A stretch of 64,000 nucleotides of DNA from HGM04593 sp964458275 (GCA_964458275.1 CAYWIE010000005.1:1-64000); one strand, 5' to 3'; positions 42,846 through 55,067 are shown, numbered from the stretch's first letter. The notes: generated by a model not told the origin, from the letters alone. Numbers and translations: made by a program.

Positions 42846-44693
42846 ATGGCAGAAAATAAACAAAAGCTGTTCGCGGAATTTCCTCCGATTGCTACAGAAG
42901 AGTGGATGAATAAGATTACAGAAGACCTTAAAGGTGCCGACTTTCAGAAGAGACTCGTATGGAGGACTTCCGAAGGATTCGATATGCAGCCATTCTACCG
43001 CAACGAGGATGTCGAGGAGTGTACAAAAGAGTTGCTCCCCGGAGTTTTTCCTTTTACTCGCGGATGCAAGGACGACAACAATTGGCTCATCAGGCAGGAG
43101 ATTGCCGAAGACGATGCTGACACCGCCAACGCTAAGGCTAAACTATTAATAGACAAGGGATGTACCTCGTTAGGATTTTCGATAAAAGGGAAGCTGGTCT
43201 CTGCTGCATTTGTGGAGGCTTTGCTCGATGGAATCGACGCCGAAAAGATTGAACTGAACTTCAAGGTGTGCCCCAAGAAAAGCTACGAATTTGCAGCACT
43301 GCTCATTGAGTATTACAAAAAGAGCGGATTCGACTTCAACAAATTGCGCGGAAGCGTTGAGTATGATCCGTTAGGAGCAAAACTCACCAAAGGCAAGACC
43401 ATCGAGAATTATACAGACACAATAGTGAAGCTTGCCGACCTTATGGCGGCACTGCCCGAATACCGTTGCATCACTGTGGATGCAGCGTCGCTGTGCAACA
43501 GCGGAGCATACATATCACACGAACTCGGATATGCGCTCGCATGGGGTAACGAATATATGACAATACTCACAGAGAACGGCATTATCGCTTCGGTTGCAGC
43601 CAAAAAGATAAAATTCAACTTCGGCGTATCGAGCAACTTTTTCATGGAGATTGCCAAAATACGTGCAGCACGCATGCTGTGGGCGAACATACTAAGAGAG
43701 TATATCCCCAATGGCGAGGCGCTGTGCAAAATGGCAGTTCATGCTGTAACATCTACATTCAACCAGACACTTTACGACCCTTATGTAAACATTCTCCGCG
43801 CCGAGACTGAGGCGATGAGCGCTGCAATCGCAGGAGCAGACTCCATCACAGTTACTCCATTCGATGCAGTCTACGAAAAGCCATCGTCATTTGCAGAGCG
43901 CATAGCACGCAACCAGCAGCTTATCCTAAAGAACGAAAGCCGTCTCGACAGAGTAACCGACCCTGCAGCCGGTTCATATTTCATAGAAAAGCTTACAAGT
44001 TCGCTCGCTACAGAAGCATGGAAGCTCTTCCTCGACACAGAAGAGGAGGGCGGATTCCAGTGTGCCATCGAGAACAAGAGTGTGCAACAGAAGATTAATG
44101 GCGACGGGGAGAGCCGCCGTGCAGCCGCCGCACGCCGCAAGGAGATTCTTTTGGGCACCAACCAATACCCGAACTTCAACGAGACGAGCAATGGAGCAAG
44201 AGCATTCAACAGATGCGCTATCTGCGGAGAGACGAAAGCGCCCGATGCCGACGCATTGTCGCCGCGCCGCCTTGCCGAAGACTTCGAGGAACTGCGCATC
44301 AGTGTCGAGGAGAGCGGCAAACGCCCCAAAGCATTCATGCTGACAATAGGCAACCTTGCAATGCGACAGGCAAGAGCACAGTTCTCAGGCAACTTCTTCG
44401 GCGTTGCAGGCTACGAAGTTATCGACAATCTCGGTTTTGCAACCATCGACGAAGGAATAGACGCCGCACTCAAAGCCGAAGCAGACATTGTTGTAATCTG
44501 TTCGAGCGACGAAGAGTATGCCGAGTATGCAATCCCTGCATACGAAAAGCTTGCGGGCAGAGCGCTGTTTGTAGTAGCTGGCGCACCCGCATGCAGTGAA
44601 GAGCTGAAAGCTGCAGGAATAGAGAACTTCATCCATGTGCGCGTAAATGTACTGGATACATTAAAGGATATAAACAACAAACTAAATATTTAA
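42846..44693 (+). CDS. mutA: Methylmalonyl-CoA mutase small subunit
   Basis: A 615-residue subunit of the B12-dependent enzyme that interconverts succinyl-CoA and methylmalonyl-CoA, used here for propionate formation from succinate. It has the mutase TIM-barrel region (VSSNFFMEIAKIRAARMLWANI) but its C-terminal domain lacks the DxHxxG cobalamin motif, as expected for the non-catalytic subunit. It ends 7 bp before mutB. Length is normal. Confidence 0.95.
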   Translation: MAENKQKLFAEFPPIATEEWMNKITEDLKGADFQKRLVWRTSEGFDMQPFYRNEDVEECTKELLPGVFPFTRGCKDDNNWLIRQEIAEDDADTANAKAKLLIDKGCTSLGFSIKGKLVSAAFVEALLDGIDAEKIELNFKVCPKKSYEFAALLIEYYKKSGFDFNKLRGSVEYDPLGAKLTKGKTIENYTDTIVKLADLMAALPEYRCITVDAASLCNSGAYISHELGYALAWGNEYMTILTENGIIASVAAKKIKFNFGVSSNFFMEIAKIRAARMLWANILREYIPNGEALCKMAVHAVTSTFNQTLYDPYVNILRAETEAMSAAIAGADSITVTPFDAVYEKPSSFAERIARNQQLILKNESRLDRVTDPAAGSYFIEKLTSSLATEAWKLFLDTEEEGGFQCAIENKSVQQKINGDGESRRAAAARRKEILLGTNQYPNFNETSNGARAFNRCAICGETKAPDADALSPRRLAEDFEELRISVEESGKRPKAFMLTIGNLAMRQARAQFSGNFFGVAGYEVIDNLGFATIDEGIDAALKAEADIVVICSSDEEYAEYAIPAYEKLAGRALFVVAGAPACSEELKAAGIENFIHVRVNVLDTLKDINNKLNI

Positions 44694-44700
44694 GGCAGCC

Positions 44701-46844
<2,144 letters not shown>

Positions 46845-46845
<1 letters not shown>

Positions 46846-48626
46846 TGATTCTATGTATAGCTGAAAAGAAATCCGTCGCCGAGAGCATTGGCAAAGTATT
46901 GGGTGCAATAGCTCCGCGCGACGGATTTTTCGAAGGAAACGGATACTGCGTAACATGGGCGCTCGGACACTTGTGCACGCTCAAGGAGCCCAACGACTAC
47001 ACAGAGATGTGGCAACGCTGGAGCCTGAGCAGTCTGCCCATGATTCCCCCGAAATTCGGAATAAAGCTGATGCCCGAACGCAGCAAGGAGCGGCAATTCA
47101 ACATCATCAAGAAACTGATAGAAGGAGCCGAGCAGATTATCAACTGCGGCGATGCCGGGCAAGAGGGAGAACTCATACAACGCTGGATAATGCAAAAGGC
47201 GCAGGCCAAATGTCCTGTAAAGCGTCTATGGGTTTCCTCGCTCACCGAAGAGGCAATAAAAGAGGGGTTCGCCACACTGAAAGACCAGTCGGAATACAAA
47301 TCGCTCTACGAAGCAGGACTCTGCCGCGCCATAGGCGACTGGCTGTTAGGAATGAATGCCACACGGCTCTACACACTGAAATATGGCAGCAACAGACAGG
47401 TGCTGTCGATAGGCCGTGTGCAGACTCCGACCCTCGCACTCATCGTTAAAAGACAAGCCGAAATAGAGAACTTTGTTCCCAAGCCCTATTGGGAACTGAA
47501 GACCAGATACCGCGAAGTAACGTTCAGCGTCGTAGAGGGCAGATTCGAAGAGAAAGAAAAGGCTGAAGAGGCTCTGCAAATAATCTCCGGCGAACCCTTT
47601 ACCGTAACCGACATCACAACAAAAAAAGGCAACGAACTGCCGCCACGTCTCTACGACCTTACCTCGTTGCAGGTAGATTGCAACAAGAAGTACGGAATGA
47701 CCTCAGACGTTACACTGCAGACCATACAGTCGCTCTACGAAAAGAAATACACCACCTACCCGCGTGTAGACACCACCTACCTGAGCGAGGACATATTTCC
47801 AAAGTGCGAGGGGATTCTCAAAGGGCTCACCGGTTACCGGCAGCTGACAGAACCGCTCATGGGCAAGCCGTTGCCAAAATCGAAAAAGGTTTTCGACAAC
47901 AAGAAGGTAACCGACCACCATGCAATTATTCCCACAGGTGTACACCCTCAGGCACTCACCGAGAACGAGAAGAAGGTCTACAACCTTGTGGCAACGCACT
48001 TTATAGCCATCTTCTACCCCGAATGTAAATTCAGCACCACCACAGTGCTGGGCGAGAGTGGCGGTGTAAAGTTCAAAGCCACCGGCAAACAGATAACCGA
48101 CCCCGGATGGCGCGTAGTCTTTGCCCAAGAACCTGCCGACAGCGACAAGGAAGAGAAGAACGAACAACAGATGCCCTCATTCACAAAAGGCGAGAGCGGT
48201 CCCCACTACCCCGAACTTGCCGAAAAGATGACGCAACCGCCCAAACCCTACACCGAAGCGACCCTGCTGCGTGCAATGGAGACAGCCGGCAAGACCGTCG
48301 ACGACGAGGAGTTGCGCGACCTTATGAAAGAGAACGGAATAGGCCGCCCGTCAACCCGCGCCGAGATTATAAAGACCCTCTTCAAGCGCAACTACATACG
48401 GAACGAGAAGAAGAACATATTCGCCACCCCCATGGGCGTGGAACTTATAGGCATCATACGCAACGAACTGTTGAAGAGCGCTGAGCTCACCGGACAGTGG
48501 GAAAAGAAACTGCGCGACATAGAACGCCGCAAATACGAAGCCAAACAGTTTGTAGACGAATTGAAAACAATGCTCATAGATGTGGTAAACTCCGTATTGA
48601 GAGACAATACAGCAATGGGAAGATAA
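46845..48626 (+). CDS. topB: DNA topoisomerase III (type IA)
   Basis: A 593-residue type IA topoisomerase that decatenates and relaxes single-stranded or negatively supercoiled DNA. The frame is open from 46803, but the ATG at 46845 gives the exact N-terminus of the TOPRIM domain (MILCIAEKKS). Metal-binding residues lie in DAGQEGELI (near Asp103), and the active-site tyrosine is Tyr305 in TTYPRVDT. The C-terminal zinc fingers and basic tail of longer relatives are missing; the protein ends soon after the toroid domain. Its start overlaps the mutB stop by one base, suggesting translational coupling despite unrelated functions. The TIR gene begins only 22 bp after its stop. Confidence 0.92.
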
Positions 48627-48648
48627 GAAGCAGCAAACACGACACAAT

Positions 48649-50514
48649 ATGCACGAAGTATTTATAAGTTATTCAAGCAAAGACAAAAACATAGCAGACG
48701 CCGTTTGCCACTCATTGGAAGAGCACGGCATAACCTGCTGGATAGCTCCACGCGACGTCCAGCCCGGCATACCCTATGCACGCGAAATAATAAAAGGCAT
48801 CAAGGAGTGCAAAATAATGGTGCTTATATTTACTTCAAATTCAAACATTTCGGAGCACGTGTGCAATGAAATAGACAAAGCGTTCAACAACAACAAGATA
48901 ATAGTCCCTTTCTTAGTGGAAGAGATATCTATGGACGAAGCCTTGGAATACTATTTGTCGCGCAAACATTGGCTTGTGGCATATCCTTATTACGAAAAAC
49001 ATTTGAATGAGCTTGCAGATGCTGTCGGAAAAGCACTCGGCAGGGAGATTATAATAAAAAAGAAAGCCCCGGAACCTAAAAAACGAAAAACAGCGGCTCC
49101 GAAGAACGATACTGCCAACCTTAAAATACTGACTGACACAGACTGTAAAGTGCTTATAGACTGCGAAGAAAAAGCTGTTGCATATGCCGGTTCGCTACTA
49201 AAACTGCCATTGCAACCGGGAGAATATTATGCGGAATTTGTAAGCATCACAAACGAGACAGACAAAATAACCGCAGAAATCACCATAGAACGCGACACAC
49301 TGCATAAAGTCAATCTGTCGGCATTGCAAAAGAAGCGTGAAGAGGAAGAAAAAAAGGAGGAGGAAGAAAAGTCGAAAGAGACAAGGCTAACCCCTTATAT
49401 ACAAAACAAAAAAATTGGTTTTGTAGACGAAGAGACCATGCAGATAGTTATCCCCTGCAAATATGATTACGCATACTCATTCAGCGAAGAATTGGCGTTG
49501 GTAAAATTAAAAGGAAAATACGGATTTATTGACAAAAACGGGAAAGAAGTTATACCTTGCAAATATAATCACGCAAACTCATTCAGCGAAGGATTGGCGT
49601 CGGTAGGATTAAATGGAAAATGGGGATTTATTGACAAAAACGGGAAAGAAGTTATACCTTGCAAATATAATGAAGCAGACTCATTTGACGAAGGATTAGC
49701 AAGGGTAGAATTAAATGGGAAATACGGATTTATAGACAAAAACGGGAAAGAAGTTATACCTTGCAAATATGATGATGCATACTCATTCAGCGAAGGATTG
49801 GCAAGGGTAGAATTAAATGGGAAATACGGATTTATTGACAAAAACGGGAAAGAAGTTATACCTTGCAAATATTTTGAAGCAGACCCATTCAGCGAAGGAT
49901 TGGCGTCGGTAGGATTAAATGGAAAATGGGGATTTATTGACAAAAACGGGAAAGAAGTTATACCTTGCAAATATAATGAAGCAGACTCATTTGACGAAGG
50001 ATTAGCGAGAGTATCATTAGATGAAACTTTAGAATACGGATTTATCGACAAAAAAGGGAAAGAAGTTATTCTTTGTAAATACGTTTTTGTTTCCCCATTC
50101 CACGAAGGATTGGCAATAGTCTCATCATTTAATGATGATGATGATTGTGATGAATACAAAGAAGTATACGGATTTATTGACAAAAATTGGAAAGAAGTTA
50201 TACCTTGCAAATATGATGATACAGACTCATTCAGTGAAGGATTAGCAAGGGTAGAATTAAATGGGAAACACGGATTTATAGACAAAAACGGAAAAGAAGT
50301 TATACCTTGCAAATATGATTACGCAGACTCATTCCACGTAGGATTGGCAAGAGTAAAACAAAATGGGAAACACGGTTTTATAGACAAAAACGGAAAAGAA
50401 GTTATACCTTGCAAATATAATGAAGCAGACCATTTCTACTATGGATTGGCAAGGGTAAAATTAAATAGGAAATCAGGATATATCGACAAATTCGGAAACT
50501 GCACGCTCGACTAA
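48649..50514 (+). CDS. TIR-domain protein with PEGA-like domain and WG repeats
   Basis: A 621-residue protein without signal peptide. Residues 1-132 are a TIR domain: EVFISYSSKD (box 1), CWIAPRDVQPG (BB loop), and HVCNEIDKA with Glu74 at the position of the catalytic glutamate of NAD+-cleaving TIR domains; IVPFLVEE completes the fold. A basic linker (about 135-155) leads to a PEGA-like beta domain (157-222) and a charged coiled stretch rich in Glu and Lys (226-246). Residues 256-610 are ten WG-type repeats of about 34 residues with consensus YGFIDKNGKEVIPCKY, capped by a partial copy. Five units share an exact 102-bp DNA period. The gene is visibly richer in A and T than mutAB-topB. It is followed 75 bp later by the RyR-domain membrane protein, with no terminator between. 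NADase activity and signal production are inferred; scaffold-only TIR proteins also exist. Confidence 0.85.
   Translation: MHEVFISYSSKDKNIADAVCHSLEEHGITCWIAPRDVQPGIPYAREIIKGIKECKIMVLIFTSNSNISEHVCNEIDKAFNNNKIIVPFLVEEISMDEALEYYLSRKHWLVAYPYYEKHLNELADAVGKALGREIIIKKKAPEPKKRKTAAPKNDTANLKILTDTDCKVLIDCEEKAVAYAGSLLKLPLQPGEYYAEFVSITNETDKITAEITIERDTLHKVNLSALQKKREEEEKKEEEEKSKETRLTPYIQNKKIGFVDEETMQIVIPCKYDYAYSFSEELALVKLKGKYGFIDKNGKEVIPCKYNHANSFSEGLASVGLNGKWGFIDKNGKEVIPCKYNEADSFDEGLARVELNGKYGFIDKNGKEVIPCKYDDAYSFSEGLARVELNGKYGFIDKNGKEVIPCKYFEADPFSEGLASVGLNGKWGFIDKNGKEVIPCKYNEADSFDEGLARVSLDETLEYGFIDKKGKEVILCKYVFVSPFHEGLAIVSSFNDDDDCDEYKEVYGFIDKNWKEVIPCKYDDTDSFSEGLARVELNGKHGFIDKNGKEVIPCKYDYADSFHVGLARVKQNGKHGFIDKNGKEVIPCKYNEADHFYYGLARVKLNRKSGYIDKFGNCTLD
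49519..50028 (+). repeat. Five 102-bp tandem units within the WG-repeat gene
   Basis: Units start at 49519, 49621, 49723, 49825 and 49927, exactly 102 bp apart, and are nearly identical in DNA. Units 1-2 and 4-5 are closest to each other, as if a 306-bp block had been copied. Later repeats (50029 onwards) are more diverged. Confidence 0.9.
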
Positions 50515-50589
50515 ACATTATTCATCCAATACTCGAAGAATTACACAAGCACCATATTAACACACATTAAAAACATTAATATTTACAAT

Positions 50590-52791
50590 ATGCTATTCGA
50601 CAAAATTCAGACAAATATCATGCAGTTCCTACAAGGGAACTTCAAAGGGATGTTCGACACCTGGGGGCAAACAAAAGAAAGTGGCGAAACAGTCCTCAAT
50701 TGGTGTCAAATAGAATTATGGATGATATTCTTTGTAATATTCTCATCTGTCATAATACTTCTGCTATGCAAGTCCAAAATTATCGAGAAATTGTCGAAAC
50801 ACATCTTATCGCTATCGTTGACAGTTTGGCTGTTGGGTGTATTTACATATATTGTCGGATTCTACGGTAGCAACGTAAATGGCCTGTCAGTAGTTCTTAG
50901 CGCTATCATATCTTCATTCAAGATGTTCGTAGTATCCAACGATTTGGCGCGTGTATCTTCATTCCTGCGCGAAGACCCATCATATATGACACTATTCGCC
51001 CTGCTGCATTTTGCTGCCGCAGTTGTCGCATTCATGTTCATCTTCAAAATGATAGGCTACAAGATAAAATCCTCTATGAAGATAATCATCCATAAATATT
51101 TCCACGCCAAGGGAAAAGTAGTACACCTGTTCTGGGGCGTCAACGAAGCATCTTTACTGTTGGCAGAAGACATCAGGAAGAAGCATGCAGACGAGACTAT
51201 AATTTTCGTAGATATCGACAAAGAGTGCGAAGACAACATACAACGAAAAAACTCTTTGAGCAACATCACAAACTCAATCACCATAAAAAACAGCGAAATT
51301 GCACGTTTGGACGCAATCGACGCACTTGTAGACCATTGCTACAATGGCCCTTATTCGCTCAAGGGCAATAATGCGACAGATATTTTCGGCTGCCTGCAGC
51401 TGAAGAACATAGGAACCATTTTGCAGAAAAGCGTAAAGTCGTATTTCTACTTCTTGTCTGACGACGAGACCAAGAATATCGCAGGAGCACTGAACTTGCA
51501 AAAAGACAAGAAGCTCGGCACAATGGACAAGGAGAAGCCCATTATCTATATACATGCCCGCAGGGATGCAAACAACGAAATTTTCGATCATTATTCGCAA
51601 TACGATGGAGAATCGCAACGCATGAAAATCAAGATTGTAGACTCTTCGTTCCTGTCAATTGCCACATTGAAGCAGAATGTATCTGCTCTGCCCGTCAATT
51701 GTGTAAGAATAGACAAAGCAACAGGATTGGTAAAATCACCGTTTACAGCACTGATTATAGGCTTCGGCAACACAGGCATGGAAGCATTCAAATTTCTGTA
51801 TGAATACTCGGCTTTTGTTGGTTCTGACCACAAAAAGAGTCCATTCAAATGCTATGCTATTGACGAAAAGATGAATAAGAAAGCCGGACTTGTACGGGAA
51901 ATGATGCCAGCCATTGGCGAAGATGAACTTTCGCTGTACCAAGCCGACATTGATTCCGAAAAATTCTGGACTATAATAAAGAACATAATAAGCGAATTGA
52001 ACTATGTGGTAATAGCTCTGAACAATGACGAGGCGGGATTGTCGCTTGCGGTCAATCTGTTCAAGTATGCACTTAAGAACCGTTCTGCCAATCAGCCTAT
52101 GCTTAAAATAATGCTCAGATGCTATGACAACAGCAACGAAAGACGAATGACCGAGGTTGCCAACAACCTCAACAAATCAATAGAGGGGAACAACATCGAG
52201 CTCCAGCTCTATGGCAAGCAGAAGGATTTATACTGCTGCGATTCAATTTTGTCCGATATTACATTAAGAGAGGCTAAAGAATTCAACAGAGTATATGAAA
52301 ACTCGGAATTATCGGCAGAGGAACAATGGCAGAAAAATTTTGGTGAAGAAGAGATTGTCCGCTTGATGGATAAGAAAAAGATGTCGCGCTATCATGCCAT
52401 ATACGACGTAAACCGCCGCATAGCTCAAAACATATCCAACTCTTTACATCATCAGACAAAGATGATTCTAATGGGATTCAGCGAGCATGACTCGTCAAAG
52501 CGGCTGAAATTATACTATGGATATGTCAATTCCCGCGAAATCTACACAACGGCGTATAAATGCGGGGAGGAGGATGCTCTGCTTCTTAAGAATATGGCAA
52601 TGGTGGAACATGAACGCTGGGTTGCATCTCACAAGCTTATGGGATATATATATGATGCCGAGAACAACTGTGTCCGAAAACATCACAAGTGTATCTGCCC
52701 ATGGGAAGGCTTAGACGAAAAAATAAAATCATACGACTGCAACGTTGTAGATACGACCATTAAAATGGCATATAAGAAGAGCGCCGAATAA
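50590..52791 (+). CDS. Multi-pass membrane protein with two Rossmann (TrkA-N-like) domains and a RyR domain
   Basis: A 733-residue protein. Hydrophobic segments at about 43-60, 72-92, 98-115 and 133-155 make a small N-terminal membrane domain; no TVGYG-type potassium filter is seen. A first nucleotide-binding-like fold starts at 176 (GKVVHLFWGVNEASLLLAEDI, FVDID), and a second at 386 (TALIIGFGNTGMEAFKFLYEY), the layout of ion channels gated by tandem TrkA-N/RCK-type domains such as CASTOR/POLLUX. Residues about 668-725 form a RyR domain (VEHERWVASHKLMGYIYD, KHHKCICPWEGLDEKIKSYDCNVVD), a fold also found in ryanodine receptors. It sits 75 bp after the TIR gene on the same strand and ends before a terminator. 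I infer a channel or membrane effector that responds to a nucleotide signal; the family has no assigned function known to me. Confidence 0.75.
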   Translation: MLFDKIQTNIMQFLQGNFKGMFDTWGQTKESGETVLNWCQIELWMIFFVIFSSVIILLLCKSKIIEKLSKHILSLSLTVWLLGVFTYIVGFYGSNVNGLSVVLSAIISSFKMFVVSNDLARVSSFLREDPSYMTLFALLHFAAAVVAFMFIFKMIGYKIKSSMKIIIHKYFHAKGKVVHLFWGVNEASLLLAEDIRKKHADETIIFVDIDKECEDNIQRKNSLSNITNSITIKNSEIARLDAIDALVDHCYNGPYSLKGNNATDIFGCLQLKNIGTILQKSVKSYFYFLSDDETKNIAGALNLQKDKKLGTMDKEKPIIYIHARRDANNEIFDHYSQYDGESQRMKIKIVDSSFLSIATLKQNVSALPVNCVRIDKATGLVKSPFTALIIGFGNTGMEAFKFLYEYSAFVGSDHKKSPFKCYAIDEKMNKKAGLVREMMPAIGEDELSLYQADIDSEKFWTIIKNIISELNYVVIALNNDEAGLSLAVNLFKYALKNRSANQPMLKIMLRCYDNSNERRMTEVANNLNKSIEGNNIELQLYGKQKDLYCCDSILSDITLREAKEFNRVYENSELSAEEQWQKNFGEEEIVRLMDKKKMSRYHAIYDVNRRIAQNISNSLHHQTKMILMGFSEHDSSKRLKLYYGYVNSREIYTTAYKCGEEDALLLKNMAMVEHERWVASHKLMGYIYDAENNCVRKHHKCICPWEGLDEKIKSYDCNVVDTTIKMAYKKSAE

Positions 52792-52831
52792 CACGAATGA
52801 AAGATTCGAATAATTCAGAAGCTGTTTAATA

Positions 52832-52875
52832 AAGCGGGAAATCCAAATCCTATTGCCGGATTGGATTTCCCGCTT
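52832..52875 (+). terminator. Terminator after the RyR-domain gene
   Basis: A 15-bp stem (52832-52846 with 52861-52875) followed by TTTT. An AGAAGCTGTTTAAT motif lies just before it. Confidence 0.75.
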
Positions 52876-52955
52876 TTCCTTGTGATATCTTTGATAAAGA
52901 AACAAAACAACCTTATGCAATTATATTTGCATCAAGCAACACCATTCTGTTTCTC

Positions 52956-53516
52956 TCATTCTGTCTCCTCATGCCCAAAAGGCTGTGCAGTGAAAATTGT
53001 AAAATTCACACTTCCATAGACTATGTGGCGCATGAAGTTGGGGTGCCCGCTGAAATCATAATCCTTGCCATGCTCAAACACGAAGATACCGTCCTCTGCC
53101 AACAGATTGCGTTCGAAGATTATTTCGGGGATTGAAGCAAGCTCCTTCAGCATGTATGGAGGGTCGGCAAAGATAATATCATATTTGCGCGAATCCTTGC
53201 GCAAGAAGCGGAAGACATCGTCGCGCAAGGGTATCCACCCCTTGTCGGCCAACTTCGCATGAATTTTCCTCTGGTGGGAGTAGTGAAGCGAATCGAGTTC
53301 TACGGAAATCACCGGAGAACAGCCCCGCGAGAGGAATTCAAGGCTTATGCCCGCAGTACCCGAAAAGAGGTCGAGAACACTGCATCCTTCAAAGTCAATG
53401 ATATTGTTCAACACATTAAACAGATTCTCTTTTGCAAAATCTGTAGTAGGACGTGCTTTGAAATTTCGGGGAATATCGAAATGTCGTCCTTTATATTTTC
53501 CGCTGACTATTCGCAT
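52956..53516 (-). CDS. rsmD: 16S rRNA m2G966 methyltransferase RsmD
   Basis: A 186-residue SAM-dependent enzyme that methylates guanine 966 of 16S rRNA. It begins MRIVSGKYKGRHFDIP, has the SAM loop VLDLFSGTAGISLEFLSRG, and the catalytic DPPY in IIFADPPYML. Its start overlaps the end of the DUF3822 gene by 10 bp, so it is the last gene of a three-gene operon. Confidence 0.93.
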   Translation of the reverse strand: MRIVSGKYKGRHFDIPRNFKARPTTDFAKENLFNVLNNIIDFEGCSVLDLFSGTAGISLEFLSRGCSPVISVELDSLHYSHQRKIHAKLADKGWIPLRDDVFRFLRKDSRKYDIIFADPPYMLKELASIPEIIFERNLLAEDGIFVFEHGKDYDFSGHPNFMRHIVYGSVNFTIFTAQPFGHEETE

Positions 53517-54322
53517 AATATAAGTGCTTGCAGATCGAATGGTATGTTTTCAATTTTGTTAAGGAGGTTGGAACGGAACTGTTCGCGCGGATTGGCACGC
53601 TCCACATTGCGCACGAAACGGGCGACTGCCATCTGCATGGCATCTGACGCACTGTCTCCACAGAGGAAAAGCGTGTCGCTCTCCTGCGAAAGCCCAAGTT
53701 CTGAGATTATGCTCAGCAGATAAAAGAGCTGGTCGTCAGTATTCTCGGCATCGAAACTGTTCATCAGCACAGGACGCTCACCCTCCATTGCTATGAGCCA
53801 CGATTTTGAACCATGATAGCAGGCGAGCATATAACGCTCCTCTTCGCGCGGATAGCGCACAAGAAAGCCCAACAAGATGCTTGCCGTTGAGTAGAAATTC
53901 ACATTTCCCGTTTCGCACACACGGCGATAGAGTTCTTCGTCAACAGCAAAGAGTACAGTCATGTTCTGTGCCGTCATCTTGTTGGCAAGCACCTTGACCT
54001 CTCTGTTCTGTATGTCGAAACAGGAAGCAAAGAACTTTTCATAATCCTCCTTCTTGTCGTATTCTCCGGGCAAAGCCGTAAATTCAGTGGTGGCGATTAT
54101 CACCTGAGTTGCGGCAAACTGCTGACCCGAAAGACCGGATTCTTCCCATGCAGCATCGAAGTTGGCTGCGAGTGTAAGGGATGTGTCGCACTCATAATAG
54201 TTGTATCGCACCGACTCGGGCACCTGCGGGTCGTAGGTGCAAAAACAAAATCCATCCGTACTTATACGGATGGATAATGTTGTTGATGATGTTGTGGAAA
54301 ACACTGTTGTCTCCTTGTTCAT
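53507..54322 (-). CDS. DUF3822 family protein
   Basis: A 271-residue protein of a family found in Bacteroidota next to rsmD. I see an ASKHA-like layout with a short beta start (TTLSIRISTDGFCFCTYD) and EDTDDQLFYLLS-like helical parts, but no clear catalytic motif. No signal peptide. Middle gene of the operon, overlapping rsmD by 10 bp; a role linked to rRNA or coenzyme metabolism has been assumed only from neighbourhood. Confidence 0.8.
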   Translation of the reverse strand: MNKETTVFSTTSSTTLSIRISTDGFCFCTYDPQVPESVRYNYYECDTSLTLAANFDAAWEESGLSGQQFAATQVIIATTEFTALPGEYDKKEDYEKFFASCFDIQNREVKVLANKMTAQNMTVLFAVDEELYRRVCETGNVNFYSTASILLGFLVRYPREEERYMLACYHGSKSWLIAMEGERPVLMNSFDAENTDDQLFYLLSIISELGLSQESDTLFLCGDSASDAMQMAVARFVRNVERANPREQFRSNLLNKIENIPFDLQALILCE

Positions 54323-54346
54323 GCAATTAGAGCTTCAGGTATGGTG

Positions 54347-55033
54347 TTATTCCCAGTTACCTGCGTTGTTGTTGGGCATATTGACATCACCCACCTTAAG
54401 ACCACAGTAACGGTCCATCTTCTTCATGTTGCTGATGAGGTTTGCCAACTCCTGGTCGTTGACACCTGACAAATATACCTCATAGGGTGTGCGTGCCTCA
54501 AAGAGATACTGAGGACTGCCGGCTTTTGTTGTGTCCATGCTTGTCTCAACCTCGAAGCGTGCACCGTTGCCGAAAGGTACGTATGCCAATGAATCAATCT
54601 GATAACCTCTGGGGAAGATTGTGTCGAGAAGTGCAATCCATGATGTGTCGCGACGGAAGTTCATAAGACCTTCTTTCTCTACCTCTTTCCAGTTGTTTGT
54701 CTTTTTGGCCTTGTTGATAATAGCCATAGCCTTTGTTTCGGTAAGACCGCGCTCAAGCTGTTTGTCATCCAGTTCACCCTCTTTGAGGATTACAGGCATC
54801 TGAGATGTTTTTACAAACTCGATAAGAGAGTCAAGATTGTCGGCATAGCCAATCTTCTTGATGTTACGATACTCAACCTGCGCAGTACGAATATCGATAA
54901 GACGCGCGATAATTGCCTTTTCGCGGAAATCACGTTCCTCTTCAAACTCGATGGGACCCATAATACTGCGGTAGCAGATATATGCCAAGCCCGCAATTGT
55001 TACAAGAAGTAACAGATTCAAAACATTTTTCAT
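54347..55033 (-). CDS. Conserved membrane-anchored protein of unknown function
   Basis: A 228-residue protein with one N-terminal membrane anchor (residues 4-22, NVLNLLLLVTIAGLAYICY). The rest is soluble, largely helical at first (FREKAIIARLIDIRTAQVEY) and then beta-rich, probably periplasmic. I do not recognise the family. It is the first gene of the operon with DUF3822 and rsmD, 24 bp upstream of DUF3822, and has a good promoter at 55068-55076. Confidence 0.75.
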   Translation of the reverse strand: MKNVLNLLLLVTIAGLAYICYRSIMGPIEFEEERDFREKAIIARLIDIRTAQVEYRNIKKIGYADNLDSLIEFVKTSQMPVILKEGELDDKQLERGLTETKAMAIINKAKKTNNWKEVEKEGLMNFRRDTSWIALLDTIFPRGYQIDSLAYVPFGNGARFEVETSMDTTKAGSPQYLFEARTPYEVYLSGVNDQELANLISNMKKMDRYCGLKVGDVNMPNNNAGNWE

Positions 55034-55067
55034 TGGTATCTATAATTTTATTATGTATTTTCGTAGC

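Noticed and set aside
49569..50312. A 247-codon open frame on the minus strand across the WG repeats
   Set aside because: It is open only because the 102-bp unit is repeated, so one stop-free unit opens the whole array. The plus strand carries a clear TIR-WG protein.
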